A model generated the notes under the pieces. The model was given only the letters and a program-made list of their open reading frames with translations. It made no database searches and was not told where the DNA came from. From NCBI GenBank assembly GCA_003996215.1, contig QJPP01001852.1, positions 186,001 through 250,000 of the forward strand: a DNA stretch of 64,000 nt, written 5' to 3'. This stretch comes from Jaltomata sinuosa. Its lineage: Eukaryota > Streptophyta > Magnoliopsida > Solanales > Solanaceae. Below, in pieces: positions 10,190 to 21,025 of this stretch. Every line of letters starts with the position of its first letter. Within the stretch, counting starts at the first letter, position 1. Position numbers and translations under genes: made by a program.

Positions 10190-11614
10190 GTTTGTTCCTG
10201 TGGTTTTAGACTTCCTAGATGTGTTTCCAACTGACCTGTCAGGCCTTCCACCTGAGAGAGATGTTGATTTTTCCATTGAGTTAGAGCCGGGCACCAGGAC
10301 CATTTCTAATCCTCCTTACCGTATGGCTCCTACTGAGTTGAGAGAGCTTAAGGAGTAGCTCCAGGATTTGTTAGCTAAGGGGTTCATTAGACCAAGTGTG
10401 TCTCCTTGGGGTGCTCCTGTCCTCTTTATGAAGAAGAAGGATGGGTCGATGCGTATGTGTATTGACTATCGGCAGTTGAATAAGGTGACAGTGAAGAATA
10501 GGTATCTGATGCCGAGGATTGATGACTTGTTTGATCAGCTCCAGGGTTCAGCCGTGTTTTCAAAGATTGATTTGAGGTCCGGCTACTACCAGTTGAGGAT
10601 TAGGGCGGAGGACATCCCTAAGACAGCATTCAGGACACGTTATGGACACTATGAGTTCCTGGTGATGTCTTTTGGGTTGACTAATGCCCCCACAACCTTT
10701 ATGGATTTGATGCATAGGGTGCTTAGCCCGTACCTAGATATGTTCGTGATAGTCTTCATTGATGACATTCTGATATACTCGAGAAGTAGGGACGAGCATG
10801 AGCAGCACTTGAGGACTGTACTTCAGACTTTGAGAGATCATCGGTTTATGCCAAGTTCTCAAAGTGTGAGTTTTGGCTCGAGTTAGTTGCATTCCTAGGA
10901 TATGTGGTGTCTAAGGATGTGATTAGAGTTGATCCGAGTAAGGTTTCTGCAGTTCGTGATTGGCCTAGACCTACTACTCCTACCGAGGTTTGCAGCTTTG
11001 TTGGATTAGTCGGGTACTACAGACGGTTTGTTGAGGGATTTTGTTCCATAGCAGCACCCTTGACTATGCTGACTAGGAAGGATGCTCCATTTCAGTGGTC
11101 TGATCAGTGTGAGGATAGCTTCCAAAGGTTTAAGGCCTTATTGACTTCAAATCCAGTTTTGACTTTACCGGTTGAGGGTCAGAGTTTCTCTGTGTATTGT
11201 GATGCTTTAGGGGTTGGTCTTAGTTGTGTGTTGATGCAGCAGGGTCAAGTGATAGCATATGCGTCGAGGCAACTGAAGGTTTACGAGTGTAACTACCCCA
11301 CTCATGACTTTGAGTTGGTGGCGGTAGTTTTCGCACTCAAGATCTGGAGGCACTACTTATATAGGGATCATTGTGAGATATTCATCGATCCCTATAGTCT
11401 TCAGTACATTACGAGTCACAAGGAGCTTAACTCGAGGCAGAGGAGATGGATTGAGATACTGAAGGACTATGATTTCACTATTCTATACTATTCGGGCAAG
11501 GCAAACGTGGTAGTGGATGCCTTGAGTCGAAAGGCGGTGAGTATGGGCAGCCTAGCTTTACTTTCAGTTTTTGAGCGACCGTTGGCCTTGGACATCAAGT
11601 CCTTGGCTAACTGA
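10190..11614 (+). pseudogene. Element B reverse transcriptase and RNase H
   Basis: This made element cDNA and degraded the RNA template. RT begins near 10200 (FLDVFPTDLSGLPPERDVDF), with a stop at 10356 just before LAKGFIRPS. RT motifs in order are WGAPVLFMKKKDGS, DYRQLN, FSKIDLRSGYYQ, SFGLTNAP and the active-site FIDD (VFIDDILIYS near 10755-10785). A one-base frameshift near 10845 moves the reading frame; the protein resumes with AKFSKCEFW and then the RT connection. RNase H spans about 11180-11540, with YCDALGVGLSCVL, YASRQLK, THDFELVAVVFALK and the final VVVDALSRK. The frame ends at a TGA at 11612. One frameshift and two or more stops make it inactive. Confidence 0.95.
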
Positions 11615-11699
11615 TTGGTTAGGCTTGCCTTATCGGATCCTAGTAGAGTGCTTGGCAGTGTTGAGGTCCATTCCACTCTAGTTTATTATATTCAGGGTC

Positions 11700-12793
11700 G
11701 ACAGTTTGGGGATTAGAGTTTGTGTGACCTTCGGGATCAGGTAGTTTGGGGTGAGGCCAGCCGGGCTACTTTGGGTTATGATGGTATTCTTAGGTTTGAT
11801 GGCCGACTTTGTGTTCTGAGGGTTGGTGATTTGATTCAGTTGATACTCTATGAGGCACATTATTCCAGATACTCTATTTATCCTGGTGCGACGAAGATGT
11901 ATAGAGATTTGAGACATCTTTACTGGTGGTGTGGTATGAAGCAGGACGTAGCAGAGTTTGTATCTTGGTGATTGAACTATCAGCAGGTGAAGTTCGAGCA
12001 TATGAGGCCGGGTGGTTTGTTGCAGCGACTTCCCATTCCTTTGTAGAAGTGGGAAGGTATTACTATGGACTTCGTTGTTGGTTTGCCTAGTACTTCTCAG
12101 GGTTTTGGTTCCATTTGGGTGATTGTGGATCGGCTGACTAAGTCGGCCCACTTATTACTGGTTCAGGCTTTGTACGGTGCTGAGAGGTTAGCTGATATTT
12201 ACATTCACGAGGTTGTTCGGTTGCACGGGGTCCCAGCTTCTATCATTTCAGACCACGGCACATAGTTCACATCTCAGTTCTGGATAGCTATACATAGAGA
12301 TTTGGGTACGGAGGTTCATCTTAGCACTTCTTTCCACCCTCAGATAGATGGTCAGTCCGAGAGGACTATTCAAGTCCTGGAGGACATGCTAAGAGCTTGC
12401 GTACTTGACTTTGGGGGTTCATGGGATCAGTTTGTGCCTTTGGCCGAGTTTGCTTATAATAATAGTTTCCATTCGAGCATCGGCATGGCACCTTTCGAGG
12501 CCTTTTATGTTAGGTATTGCATATTGCCAATTGGTTAGTTTGATGGGTTAGAGTCCAGACCGCAGAGTACAGACTTGCTTAGAGTCTCTTTGGACCGAGT
12601 CCGTTTGATTCAGGACAGACTTAGAGCAGCCCAGAGTAGGCAGAAGAGCTACACTAATTATAGACTTCGTGAATTGGAGTTCAGTGTTGGTGACTTGGTT
12701 TTCCTTCGAGTATCGCCCATGAAGGGCGTGATGAGATTTGGTCGGCGGGGCAAGCTTAGCCCCAGGTTTATTGGACCATTTAAGATTCCATAG
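11700..12793 (+). pseudogene. Element B integrase
   Basis: Integrase joins element cDNA to the target. The zinc-binding N-terminus (YPGATKMYRDLRHLYWW near 11880-11930) is damaged: a stop follows VSW near 11970 where a zinc ligand is expected. The DDE core starts near 12050. The acidic residues are visible in MDFVVGLP, in IISDHGT and in GQSERT. Stops at 12044, 12263, 12536 and 12791 interrupt the frame. The C-terminal segment (VGDLVFLRVSPMKGVMRFG, KLSPRFIGPF) is the GPF/Y region that precedes a chromodomain. Confidence 0.93.
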
Positions 12794-13125
12794 AGGATTG
12801 GTAGTGTTTCCTACATGTTGGATTTGCTTCCGATGTTTTCAGTCATTCACCCAGTTTTTCATGTCTCGATGTTGTGTCGGTATGTGACAGATGAGTCTCA
12901 TGTGTTGCATTGGAATTCGGTTCAGCTAGACGAGAGTTTGTCATTTGTTGAGGAGTCGATAGCTATTCTGGCCAGAGATATCAAGAGGTTGAGATCTAGA
13001 GAGATTACGGTTGTGAAGGTTCAGTGGAGTCATCGTCCGGTCGAGGAGGCTACTTAGGAGACCGAGAGTGAGTTGCGTGCTCAGTATCCGCAGTTGTTCG
13101 GGCCTTCAGGTACGCCCTTTTTCTT
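12794..13125 (+). pseudogene. Element B chromodomain tail
   Basis: Chromovirus integrases end in a chromodomain thought to direct insertion to marked chromatin. The HPVFHVSML hinge near 12850 leads into the domain at about 12955-13060 (ILARDIKRLRSREI, VKVQWSHRPVEEAT). A TAG at 13055 replaces the conserved Trp after VEEAT. Residual text (ETESELRAQYPQLF) continues to the 3' end. This domain supports the Del/Tekay chromovirus assignment. Confidence 0.85.
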
Positions 13126-13145
13126 GACTTTCGAGGATGAAAGTC
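13126..13145 (+). promoter_or_regulatory. Hairpin upstream of B 3' LTR
   Basis: GACTTTCG-AGGA-TGAAAGTC forms an 8-pair stem (one G-U) with a 4-base loop and ends exactly 17 bases before the 3' LTR. Equivalents occur in D, E and F. Confidence 0.7.
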
Positions 13146-13162
13146 TTTTTAGTAGTGGATGT

Positions 13163-16100
13163 TGTGATGACCCTTCCGGTCATCTTCACGTTTATGCATT
13201 CATTGTACTGTTAGAGCTTTTTTATAGTGGCCCGAAGTTATTTATGGCTTGCTGGGACCAGTAGTTCAGTGCCCTGGTCGTTCATTTGGTTATTTTCCCC
13301 TTTTTCCTATTTTAGAGCTTTAACTTAGAATATCGTTGACTTTAGTCAACATTCTTAGCTAACATGCTCAGAATTGAATTCTGAGCATCCGTTAGCTCCG
13401 TAGTGTTGATTTTATTCTAGTTGGACCTTCAGTTGAGGCTTGAGAACTTCCGGTGTGGGTTTTGTGTGGTTTTCTCTATTTTCTGGCCATTTAGAGTTGA
13501 AAGTGTAACTTTGGGTGACTTTCAATGATCGGAGTGTTGGATTCAAAATTCGATGATTACATCAGCTCTAAAATGATGATTTTGGGTTAGGAAGGTGGTT
13601 TGTCAAGTTCGGGAAGCTTTCGGTTTCATTTCGTCTTGGTTTGTGTGTTTTAGCCAAGTTGAACTTAAAAGTTTGACTTCGGTCAACATTCAGAGAAGAA
13701 GGCCTCAGATGGAAATTCTAGCAGCGCTTTTAGCTCCGGAATGTCAACTTTGGACTAGGGGGACCTTTAGTTCGGGTCCCGAGGCTTCCGAGCTAATTTA
13801 AGGCCTCGGTATTTTATTTTAGAAAGTTAGGCCTAAAAGTTATTCTTGGGCATGGGGCCCACTTTTCATGCTATCAATCTCCGTTACTTTTTTTGTTGGT
13901 TCTGTTGAGTCCGGAATGTCGTTTATAGTTGAATAACTCTGTTCATTTGTGTTCACGGGACCCCGGGTGTGTTCCCGAAGGCCGGTCGGAGAAATTCCTT
14001 GTTGGGCATTTACTGTTGGCAGTTGGTGTTGTCATGGCATCAGCTTGGCCTTCGCGTTCGTGCTGGACAGCTGTGTTCATGAACGCCAATGCCAGCTGCC
14101 CACTCGGCTTGGCCTACACATTCGCGGTGGCCAGCCGCGTTCGCGTAGCCTTGTGCCAGCCGCCTGGAAATTATTCATCGCGAACGCGATGGCTGGCCGC
14201 GTTCGTGAAGGGTTAGACCAGCAGCAATTTAAGCTGGCCATTATGTTTTACCGGCCATTTTCTCTCATTCCCCCAACTCCTACACACCCAAATCCCCTCT
14301 AAATTTCTCCCAAAACCAGTGCACCTTGGAGGATTCCCGAGCCCTCGATAAATACGTATTCCATTGGTGTCTTGGTAAGTTTTTCCCTCTTCTCCTTGGT
14401 TGTCTTCCCTAATTATCCAAAACCTCCATTGTTGTAAATTCTTGAAGCTTGGGTTTGCTTGTAGATTCTGCCCCCTTCGTGGCTGCATGTTCATGGGCTC
14501 GTTTTGTCCACATTCTTGGCTAAATTCTCTTACTTGGTAGGTAATTCTTGCCTACTTTCCGATTTTATTTTTGAAATTCCATCTTCAAACCGCAAGTTGA
14601 GCGGGCTGTTTTGGCGCCTCCTCTTAGCCAATTGTACTCCATTTTGGAGCATGCTTTCTTGGCACCATTGGGGTCATCGTGCTCTTTTTCATTTTGGGTT
14701 TCAAGTTGTGGGCCCTGTGGGCCTATTTTTGACCCAGATTTTGACTCGGCTACGATTATAGCAATATGAGTATCGTTAGACCCGTTTTAATATTTTTTTC
14801 GTATTGTTGATCGTTTGACCATCATTCGGAGCTACTCGGAGCATCTCGACCTCAGATATCATTTTTCCTGCAGCTTGTCATCGGACGACAGTTAGGTTAT
14901 GATCTAACTCCCTAGACTTAGCATATATCGGATAAAATTATACTAGCTGGCATCCTTGGGTTGGGTTATTAGGTTGGTACCACAGACTTGACCGCTTTTC
15001 CATGATTCATCCCATTTCTTTCCTCCGTTGTGTGTAGTATTCTTAGTAGTTGATAATATCACCCTTGTGGTCCTATGAGGCCTTTTTGACTCTGGAACAT
15101 AGAAGGTGGGTTATTGGGAATGTCCGCGAGTCCCGGACATAGAAATATCCTTCTAGGCTGGTTATGCTTGCTGAGTAGCTGCGGAGCCTGTGCAGGGCCG
15201 ATAGGTTGGTTGTGAGCCATGGGGCCACTGTTTGTGATTGATCATATCATATATCATGCATATAATGAATTTTCTACTCAATTTTACTATGGTTTTGGCT
15301 TCGGTCCCATTAGTTTTGATTTCCAACCCTTGCATGGCCTCGGGGGCCCGTTTTCGATAAAATGTGTTATGAAATGGTTTGATATCCCTTTTGTGGATCT
15401 TGTTGGGGTAAGAAAGGTTAAAAGAGAAGGATGTCTCAATTTTCGTATCTTATATAGGACTCGGGTAGACCGAGGTGCCCGATTGATTTCTTCTATTTAT
15501 AAAGAAATGAGATTAGACTCGATAAAGTCGAGCGACAAACCTGTTTTACTAGTGTTTTAGACCCGGAGACACTCGGGCACTCTTTGAGGGGATTTACTAC
15601 ATTTATTTCGTTGATTTAGACCTGGATAGGATTGAGGCATTTATTCCGAGTATTGGTGACTAGTTTGGATCCGGTAGAACTCTGGACGGTATTGTGAGAT
15701 TATAGTGTAGTATGTGGTCTACGAGTAGACCTCCATGGACCCTGTCGCTCCGGACCAAGTGCTACGGGAAAAAAGGGTGACCGGGGGTAGGGGTTTACGG
15801 TAGAGCAGATGTACTCGGGAGAAGTCCTTCCATGGATCCCGCCTTTACTGGACCTTTGGGGCACTGGAGGGGGTAACATACTGACACTGAGATTGCACGA
15901 TCTTGGCATTTCATAGAATATCATTCATCTGTGTGAGGTACGACCCTTGTTTGCTATTTTTTGATTGTATGCTCTGTAGTATGGGGTGCCAGAGGAATTA
16001 TTTTCACTTATTTGTGTTCCTTAGTTGTATGGGCAGCCGAGGGCCTGTAGGTAGACTCTCGTTATTTTATTACGGAATTATCCCCCATTACTGTTATAAG

Positions 16101-16967
16101 TATGGAGTTGGATATTGTTAGGCTGCTAGTTTCTTGACTTGAAATTGATATGATTAGTTTGATTGTTGTTTCCTGTTTTCCGAGCATGTCTACCTTTTCT
16201 CTTCACCCTTTTCCTTATACTTGAGGTTACCGGTATACTGTCCATTTCTAGAACTCATTATGTATATACTGTTTTTGCAAGGTTCCCAGGTGCGTTATTT
16301 TTTACTTTCACCTATGCATGTTTTGTATATACTCCACTTGCTAGCCTTATATGTTGTTCTTGTTGTCTTCCCTCTGGGCTAGTTCCTGTGTACTTTTTCG
16401 TTGATTTTCGTGACTACTTGTTCCTATTATGTCTGTTATTACTCTTTTATCTAATATGTGCCCAGTCGGCCTATGATACCTACTGGGTACCTTATGCTTC
16501 ACATTTGGTTCTCACCTTACACACTACATCTTCTGGTGCAGATCCTAGTGTGGGCCATCGACGTTAGTTCGTCGGAGACTCGTGCGAGGTGCTGTTTTGG
16601 ACCATCCAGACTGAGGGTGAGCCTTTGGCGACCGGAGCTTAGCTTTTAATTTATCTGTATATTTTGTACTCTACTACTGCTCGGAGACAGCTTTGTATAT
16701 GTTACTTTTGGAAACTTGTACTCCTTATGTATATCGGGCTCTTATACGCTATGATACTAGGTTTTGGGTTTGGTTTAGTTTTCGCATTGTTATATTACTC
16801 CTGTTGTCTATTTCCTTTACCTTGTTCCCTTGCTTCCTCTTATTAAACTATTCTTTGGATTATACTGTTAGGAGGTAGCCCATTACTAACCGTTCTGGGC
16901 TATGGCGATTGGTTCGCCTACTGGGGGGTTTTAGGTGCCATCATGACCGAGAGATCGGGTCGTGACA
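13163..16967 (+). repeat. Element B 3' LTR
   Basis: Aligns with 4116-7917. It holds its own motif cluster (14025-14218), a decayed TATA-like box and a donor-like GTAAGT at 14375. It ends GGGTCGTGACA. Confidence 0.95.
14025..14218. repeat. GCGTTCGCG-type cluster in B 3' LTR
   Basis: Contains GCGTTCGTG, GGCCAGCCGCG, CGCGTTCGCG, GCGAACGCG and GGCTGGCCGCG. The order and spacing of units differ from the 5' LTR cluster at its left end. Confidence 0.7.
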
Positions 16968-17282
16968 CGATAATATGTTTATTTCTTGCAATTTCTCGAT
17001 TAGAAATTTTCAAGGAGAGAATTCATTGTCAATTGTTGATTATGTATAACTCATATATATTCTTTAAAGTTATTAACTGAAAGAAATAAAGAAAGACAGA
17101 AAAGATGATAATGACGAATGCAAGAAGACAACTTGAATCAAAACTAAAATAATAGTGAATGCAAGAAAAAAAAGTAGAAGTAGGAGAAGCTATTTTTTTT
17201 AATATAAATTTTGATCTGAAATATTACTTAAATAGAATTGTAGTTTTTCTTTTTAATATAAGGTAAAATTCTAATTAATTTA
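16968..17282. other. AT-rich spacer between elements B and C
   Basis: About 315 bases of AT-rich DNA without coding potential or recognisable domains. It may continue the Helitron-like DNA left of B. Confidence 0.5.
17278..17282. repeat. Target-site duplication of element C (left)
   Basis: ATTTA, repeated at 21026-21030 immediately after the 3' LTR. Confidence 0.9.
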
Positions 17283-17446
17283 TGATGTGCCGCCATTTTA
17301 CGGCACTTTCGACTCCTTTAAACTAAGAACAATCGTACGTTTTCAAGCAACCGTTCTCGTTTTTGATGTTTTTATGTTGTATTTTCAGGAAATGGAGACA
17401 AACATGGAAACGGAAGGAAATACGCGAAAAATGACATTCTGCCTAA

Positions 17447-17592
17447 GAGTGACGGCCCGTCACACATGTGACGGTCCGTCACAGTGACCATCACACCAAG
17501 GCAGTGCCACTGCCTAGTGGTGACGGCCCAGGCGACGGTCCGTCAAGCCAGTGATGGTCCGTCAGCCTGACCGTCACACCTGGGCAGTCCGC
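17447..17592. repeat. GTGACGGTCCGTCAC inverted-repeat cluster in C 5' LTR
   Basis: Around eight copies of GTGACGG/CCGTCAC in alternating orientation, several forming GACGGTCCGTC palindromes. It ends about 45 bases before the TATA box. The 3' LTR version (19898-20025) lacks one palindrome and differs locally. Confidence 0.85.
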
Positions 17593-17635
17593 TACGCGGA
17601 ATCCGGACGATTTTGGGATTTGTTTTCTAGACTCC

Positions 17636-17643
17636 TATAAATA
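17636..17643 (+). promoter_or_regulatory. TATA box of C 5' LTR
   Basis: TATAAATA, repeated at 20080-20087 in the 3' LTR. Confidence 0.65.
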
Positions 17644-18588
17644 CCCTATGTTAGGTTTATTTTCATTATGCAATTAATAAAGCTTTTTACAATAGTTTTA
17701 GGAGAGATTTTAGTCAACTTGAAGATCAAGAAACACGTTTTCTACTTCTTGAATTCGTGTTCTTGAATAGTTCTTGGGATCTTGTTATTCTTGTTCTTGG
17801 ATTATTGAGGATTGTTTTCAATACATTGTAAGGATTTCTTTTCTTTATTATGAACATGACTTTCTTCTATTCTTCTATAAGCATGATTAACTAAAACTCT
17901 CACAACTAGGGTTGTGGGAGCCATGGAAAACGTAGCAAGATAGATTCCGGGTAGCGACGCGTTCAAAATACATGTTGTCACGTTGTTAATCATCCGTTGT
18001 GTAACGTTTTCTAGTGGTTGCAAACATTAGAACATGCCTAGGTTTAATTTGCTTGAGTAAAGAGATTAAAACCAAGAAACTTGATTAACGACGAGGATTC
18101 GAGACTACCAACTCTCGTCTTATGATTAATGTTGTAACTAGATTAATCTACTTGATGTTTAGGATTGAAATCTAAAAGCACACCTTTTCAAGTTCGAGAG
18201 AATTGAAAAGTAAATTTGTCTATTTGGTTGAGAAACGTTTAGACGATACCATTAATTCAATCGCATCGTGGCACGCATATAGAAAGAACCCCGTTAAGCC
18301 TAGAATCGACTTTTTTACTAACGCCATGGTAAACACTTCCCTAGTTCTCTCTCTCCTATTGATTATCATTCATACGTTAAGTGTTTGTTTTGTTTACAAA
18401 TATTGATCACAAACCCCCCCCCCCTATTTACCGGAAACTATTGACGACTAGTCACATACTTCACTAAAGGCTTAACCTTCACCATATTCTCTGTGGGATT
18501 CGACCCCAACCTTTGTTGGGTTCTATATTTGACTACGACCGCTTACGCTTCGTTAATTTGAGGTGTAGTTTGGACATTATCAAAAAAG

Positions 18589-18606
18589 TGGCGCCGTTGC
18601 CAGGGA
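18589..18606 (+). promoter_or_regulatory. Element C primer-binding site (tRNA-Asp type)
   Basis: TGGCGCCGTTGCCAGGGA lies six bases after the 5' LTR and is near-identical to the tRNA-Asp primer site of Athila/Tat elements. Confidence 0.85.
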
Positions 18607-18712
18607 ATACGGTTGTTAATTAAGTCAGGTGTGTTTATTTGACTCTTAGTCATACTTTCCTGCTTTACGTTTTTTTTGTTGTTTTTGTTTTTGACAGGGT
18701 ACAGAGTTGTGC

Positions 18713-18928
18713 ATGCCAAGTACCCGGCGCTCGGGTGAATCAACATTACCTTACGACCCCGAGCTTGCTAGAATGTTAAGATGAAATATGGCCGCACAAC
18801 AAGAGGCAGCAAGGCTCGCTGCAGAACTGCAGGCCCAACAAAATTTGAATGCTGGAGGTCTGCAGCACGACATCGAGTTCTCCTGTTTTGGAGACCCTGG
18901 CGGTCTCCAACATCATGTCAGAATCTGA
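18713..18928 (+). pseudogene. Element C gag N-terminal stub
   Basis: A 72-codon frame opens at ATG 18713 with MPSTRRSGES and TLPYDPELARM, continues through an Ala/Gln-rich segment (AAQQEAARLAAELQAQQ) and ends at TGA 18928. A TGA at codon 24 interrupts it. The first part resembles the start of Gag in Athila/Tat-type elements, but no capsid domain or zinc knuckle follows. A long T-rich tract and TTGACAG lie just before the ATG, an acceptor-like context. It cannot encode a working Gag. Confidence 0.6.
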
Positions 18929-19460
18929 GTCATATCGACTTCACAGGTATTCCTTTCTCTCACAGTTTTTAGCTTTCATATGGATGCATTGGGGACAATG
19001 CATGAGTCTAAGTTGAGGGTGTGGGGAAACCTGTGAGTCACCACCGAGGGTTTTTGTTGCCGTGTTTCTTTTCCCTCCGGTGTGCTATCTAGTAGAACCG
19101 GCATGTTTAGGTTTTTATTTTAAATTTTTGTTTTTTTTAGTGTCTATAGTAATGAGCATGGCGTTTTTCTTGAGTAAAAACGAGGCCCCTTTAAAAATTT
19201 TCTGGTTTTGGACTTATGTTGAAACGATTGACTGTCTGGATCCTTGAATGTCATTGTGTGATTGTGATTAGAATGGGTATGCTTAAGCCGAGCGGTTGTT
19301 TGATAGTTGGTAGCGATATAGTTTCTTGGTGCCAAGAGCGTGTGAGATTATTGTTATAAATTCTTACTCTGTGCATGCATCTAGAACTTGCCCGGTCTAT
19401 CTTGTTAAGTTCGAAGTTTGGTTGCTTAGGAAAGGATCACAGCCCCTTTCTGTGTGCCAG
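18929..19460 (+). other. Element C internal non-coding part
   Basis: Contains GGGGACAATGCATGAGTC and GTTGAGGGTGTGGGG near 18992-19027, typical of the purine-rich 3' non-coding region of tRNA-Asp-primed Ty3 elements. No coding domain was recognised. Confidence 0.55.
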
Positions 19461-19803
19461 NNNNNNNNNNNNNNNNNNNNNNNNNNNNNNNNNNNNNNNN
19501 NNNNNNNNNNNNNNNNNNNNNNNNNNNNNNNNNNNNNNNNNNNNNNNNNNNNNNNNNNNNNNNNNNNNNNNNNNNNNNNNNNNNNNNNNNNNNNNNNNNN
19601 NNNNNNNNNNNNNNNNNNNNNNNNNNNNNNNNNNNNNNNNNNNNNNNNNNNNNNNNNNNNNNNNNNNNNNNNNNNNNNNNNNNNNNNNNNNNNNNNNNNN
19701 NNNNNNNNNNNNNNNNNNNNNNNNNNNNNNNNNNNNNNNNNNNNNNNNNNNNNNNNNNNNNNNNNNNNNNNNNNNNNNNNNNNNNNNNNNNNNNNNNNNN
19801 NNN
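19461..19803. other. Assembly gap (343 Ns)
   Basis: A run of N inside element C. It hides the end of the internal region and about the first 60 bases of the 3' LTR. Predicted frames through it are meaningless. Confidence 1.
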
Positions 19804-21025
19804 GTTGTCGTTTTTGATGTTTTTATGTTGTATTTTCAGGAAATGGAGACAAACATGAAAACGGAAGGAAATACGCAAAAAATGACATTATGCCTAAGAG
19901 TGACGGCCTGAGTGACGGCCCGTCACAGTGACCGTCACACCAAGGCAGCACCACTGCCTAGTGGTGACTGTCCAGGCGACGGTCCATCAAGCCAGTGACG
20001 GTCCGTCAGCCTGACCGTCACACCTGGGCAGTCCGCTACGCGGAATCCAGACGATTTTGGGATTTGTTTTCTAGACTCCTATAAATACCCTATGTTAGGT
20101 TTATTTTCATTATGCAATTAATAAAGCTTTTTACAATAGTTTTAGGAGAGATTTTAGTCAACTTGAAGATCAAGAAACACGTTTTCTACTTCTTGAATTC
20201 GTGTTCTTGAATCGTTCTTGGGATCTTGTTATTCTTGTTCTTGGATTATTGAGGATTGTTTTCAATACATTGTAAGGATTTCTTTTCTTTATTATGAACA
20301 TAACTTTCTTCTATTCTTCTATAAGCATGATTAACTAAAACTCTCACAACTAGGGTTGTGGGAGCCATGGCAAACATAGCAAGATAGATTCCGGGTAGCG
20401 ACGGGTTCAAAATACATGTTGTCACGTTGTTAATCATCCGTTGTGTAACGTTTTCTAGTGGTTGCAAACATTAGAACATGCCTAGGTTTAATTTGCTTGA
20501 GTAAAGAGATTAAAACCGGGAAACTTGATTAACGACGAGGATTCGAGACTACCAACTCTCGTCTTATGATTAATGTTGTAACTAGATTAATTTACTTGAT
20601 GTTTAGGATTGAAATCTAAAAGCACACCTTTTCAAGTTCGAGAGAATTGAAAAGTAAATTTGTCTATTTGGTTGAGAAACGTTTAGACGATACCATTAAT
20701 TCAATCGCATCGTGACACGCATATAGAAAGAACCCCGTTAAGCCTAGAATCGACTTTGTTACTAACGTCATGGTAAACACTTCCCTAGTTCTCTCTCTCC
20801 TATTGATTATCATTCATACGTTAAGTGTTTGTTTTGTTTACAAATATTGATCACAAACCCCTCCCCCTATTTACCGGAAACTATTGACGACTAGTCACAT
20901 ACTTCACTAAAGGCTTAACCTTCACCATATTCTCTGTGGGATTCGACCCCAACCTTTGTTGGGTTCTATATTTGACTACAACCGCTTACGCTTCGTTAAT
21001 TTGAGGTGTAGTTTGGGCGTTATCA
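19804..21025 (+). repeat. Element C 3' LTR (start in gap)
   Basis: Matches 17348-18582 with few substitutions and ends TTATCA, followed by the ATTTA duplication. Its motif cluster is shorter than that of the 5' LTR. Confidence 0.92.
20080..20087 (+). promoter_or_regulatory. TATA box of C 3' LTR
   Basis: TATAAATA in the same context as 17636. Confidence 0.6.

Larger units (their letters stand above)
4116..16967 (+). mobile_element. Element B: complete, decayed Ty3/gypsy chromovirus (Del/Tekay type)
   Basis: Two LTRs of 3802 and 3805 bp enclose a 5.2-kb internal region with an initiator-Met primer site and gag, protease, RT, RNase H, integrase and chromodomain in Ty3/gypsy order. The chromodomain after integrase places it among chromoviruses. 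Every open frame is broken by stops or frameshifts, so it is not autonomous now. It is the only Ty3/gypsy copy here with pol. No clear target duplication is visible (TGGCA before, CGATA after), which fits an old insertion or an uncertain boundary. It lies in AT-rich, Helitron-like DNA. Confidence 0.95.
17283..18582 (+). repeat. Element C 5' LTR
   Basis: Aligns with 19804-21025. It includes the GACGGTCCGTC cluster, a TATA box and a run of Cs near 18414-18424 that is shorter in the 3' LTR. Confidence 0.93.
17283..21025 (+). mobile_element. Element C: short LTR retrotransposon, tRNA-Asp primed
   Basis: The 1300-bp 5' LTR (17283-18582, TGATGTGCC to TTATCA) has a matching 3' LTR ending at 21025 after an assembly gap. 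The target duplication ATTTA (17278-17282, 21026-21030) is perfect. The primer site TGGCGCCGTTGCC is the tRNA-Asp type used by Athila/Tat-lineage elements. The visible internal part holds only a gag stub and a GGGGACAATGCATGAG block like the 3' untranslated part of that lineage. No pol is visible. The gap, whose true size is unknown, could hide more, but gag leading directly into 3'-type sequence suggests a deletion derivative. Confidence 0.88.

Noticed and set aside
19326..19911. Long open frames across the N run
   Set aside because: They exist only because N codons are read as X; no sequence supports them.
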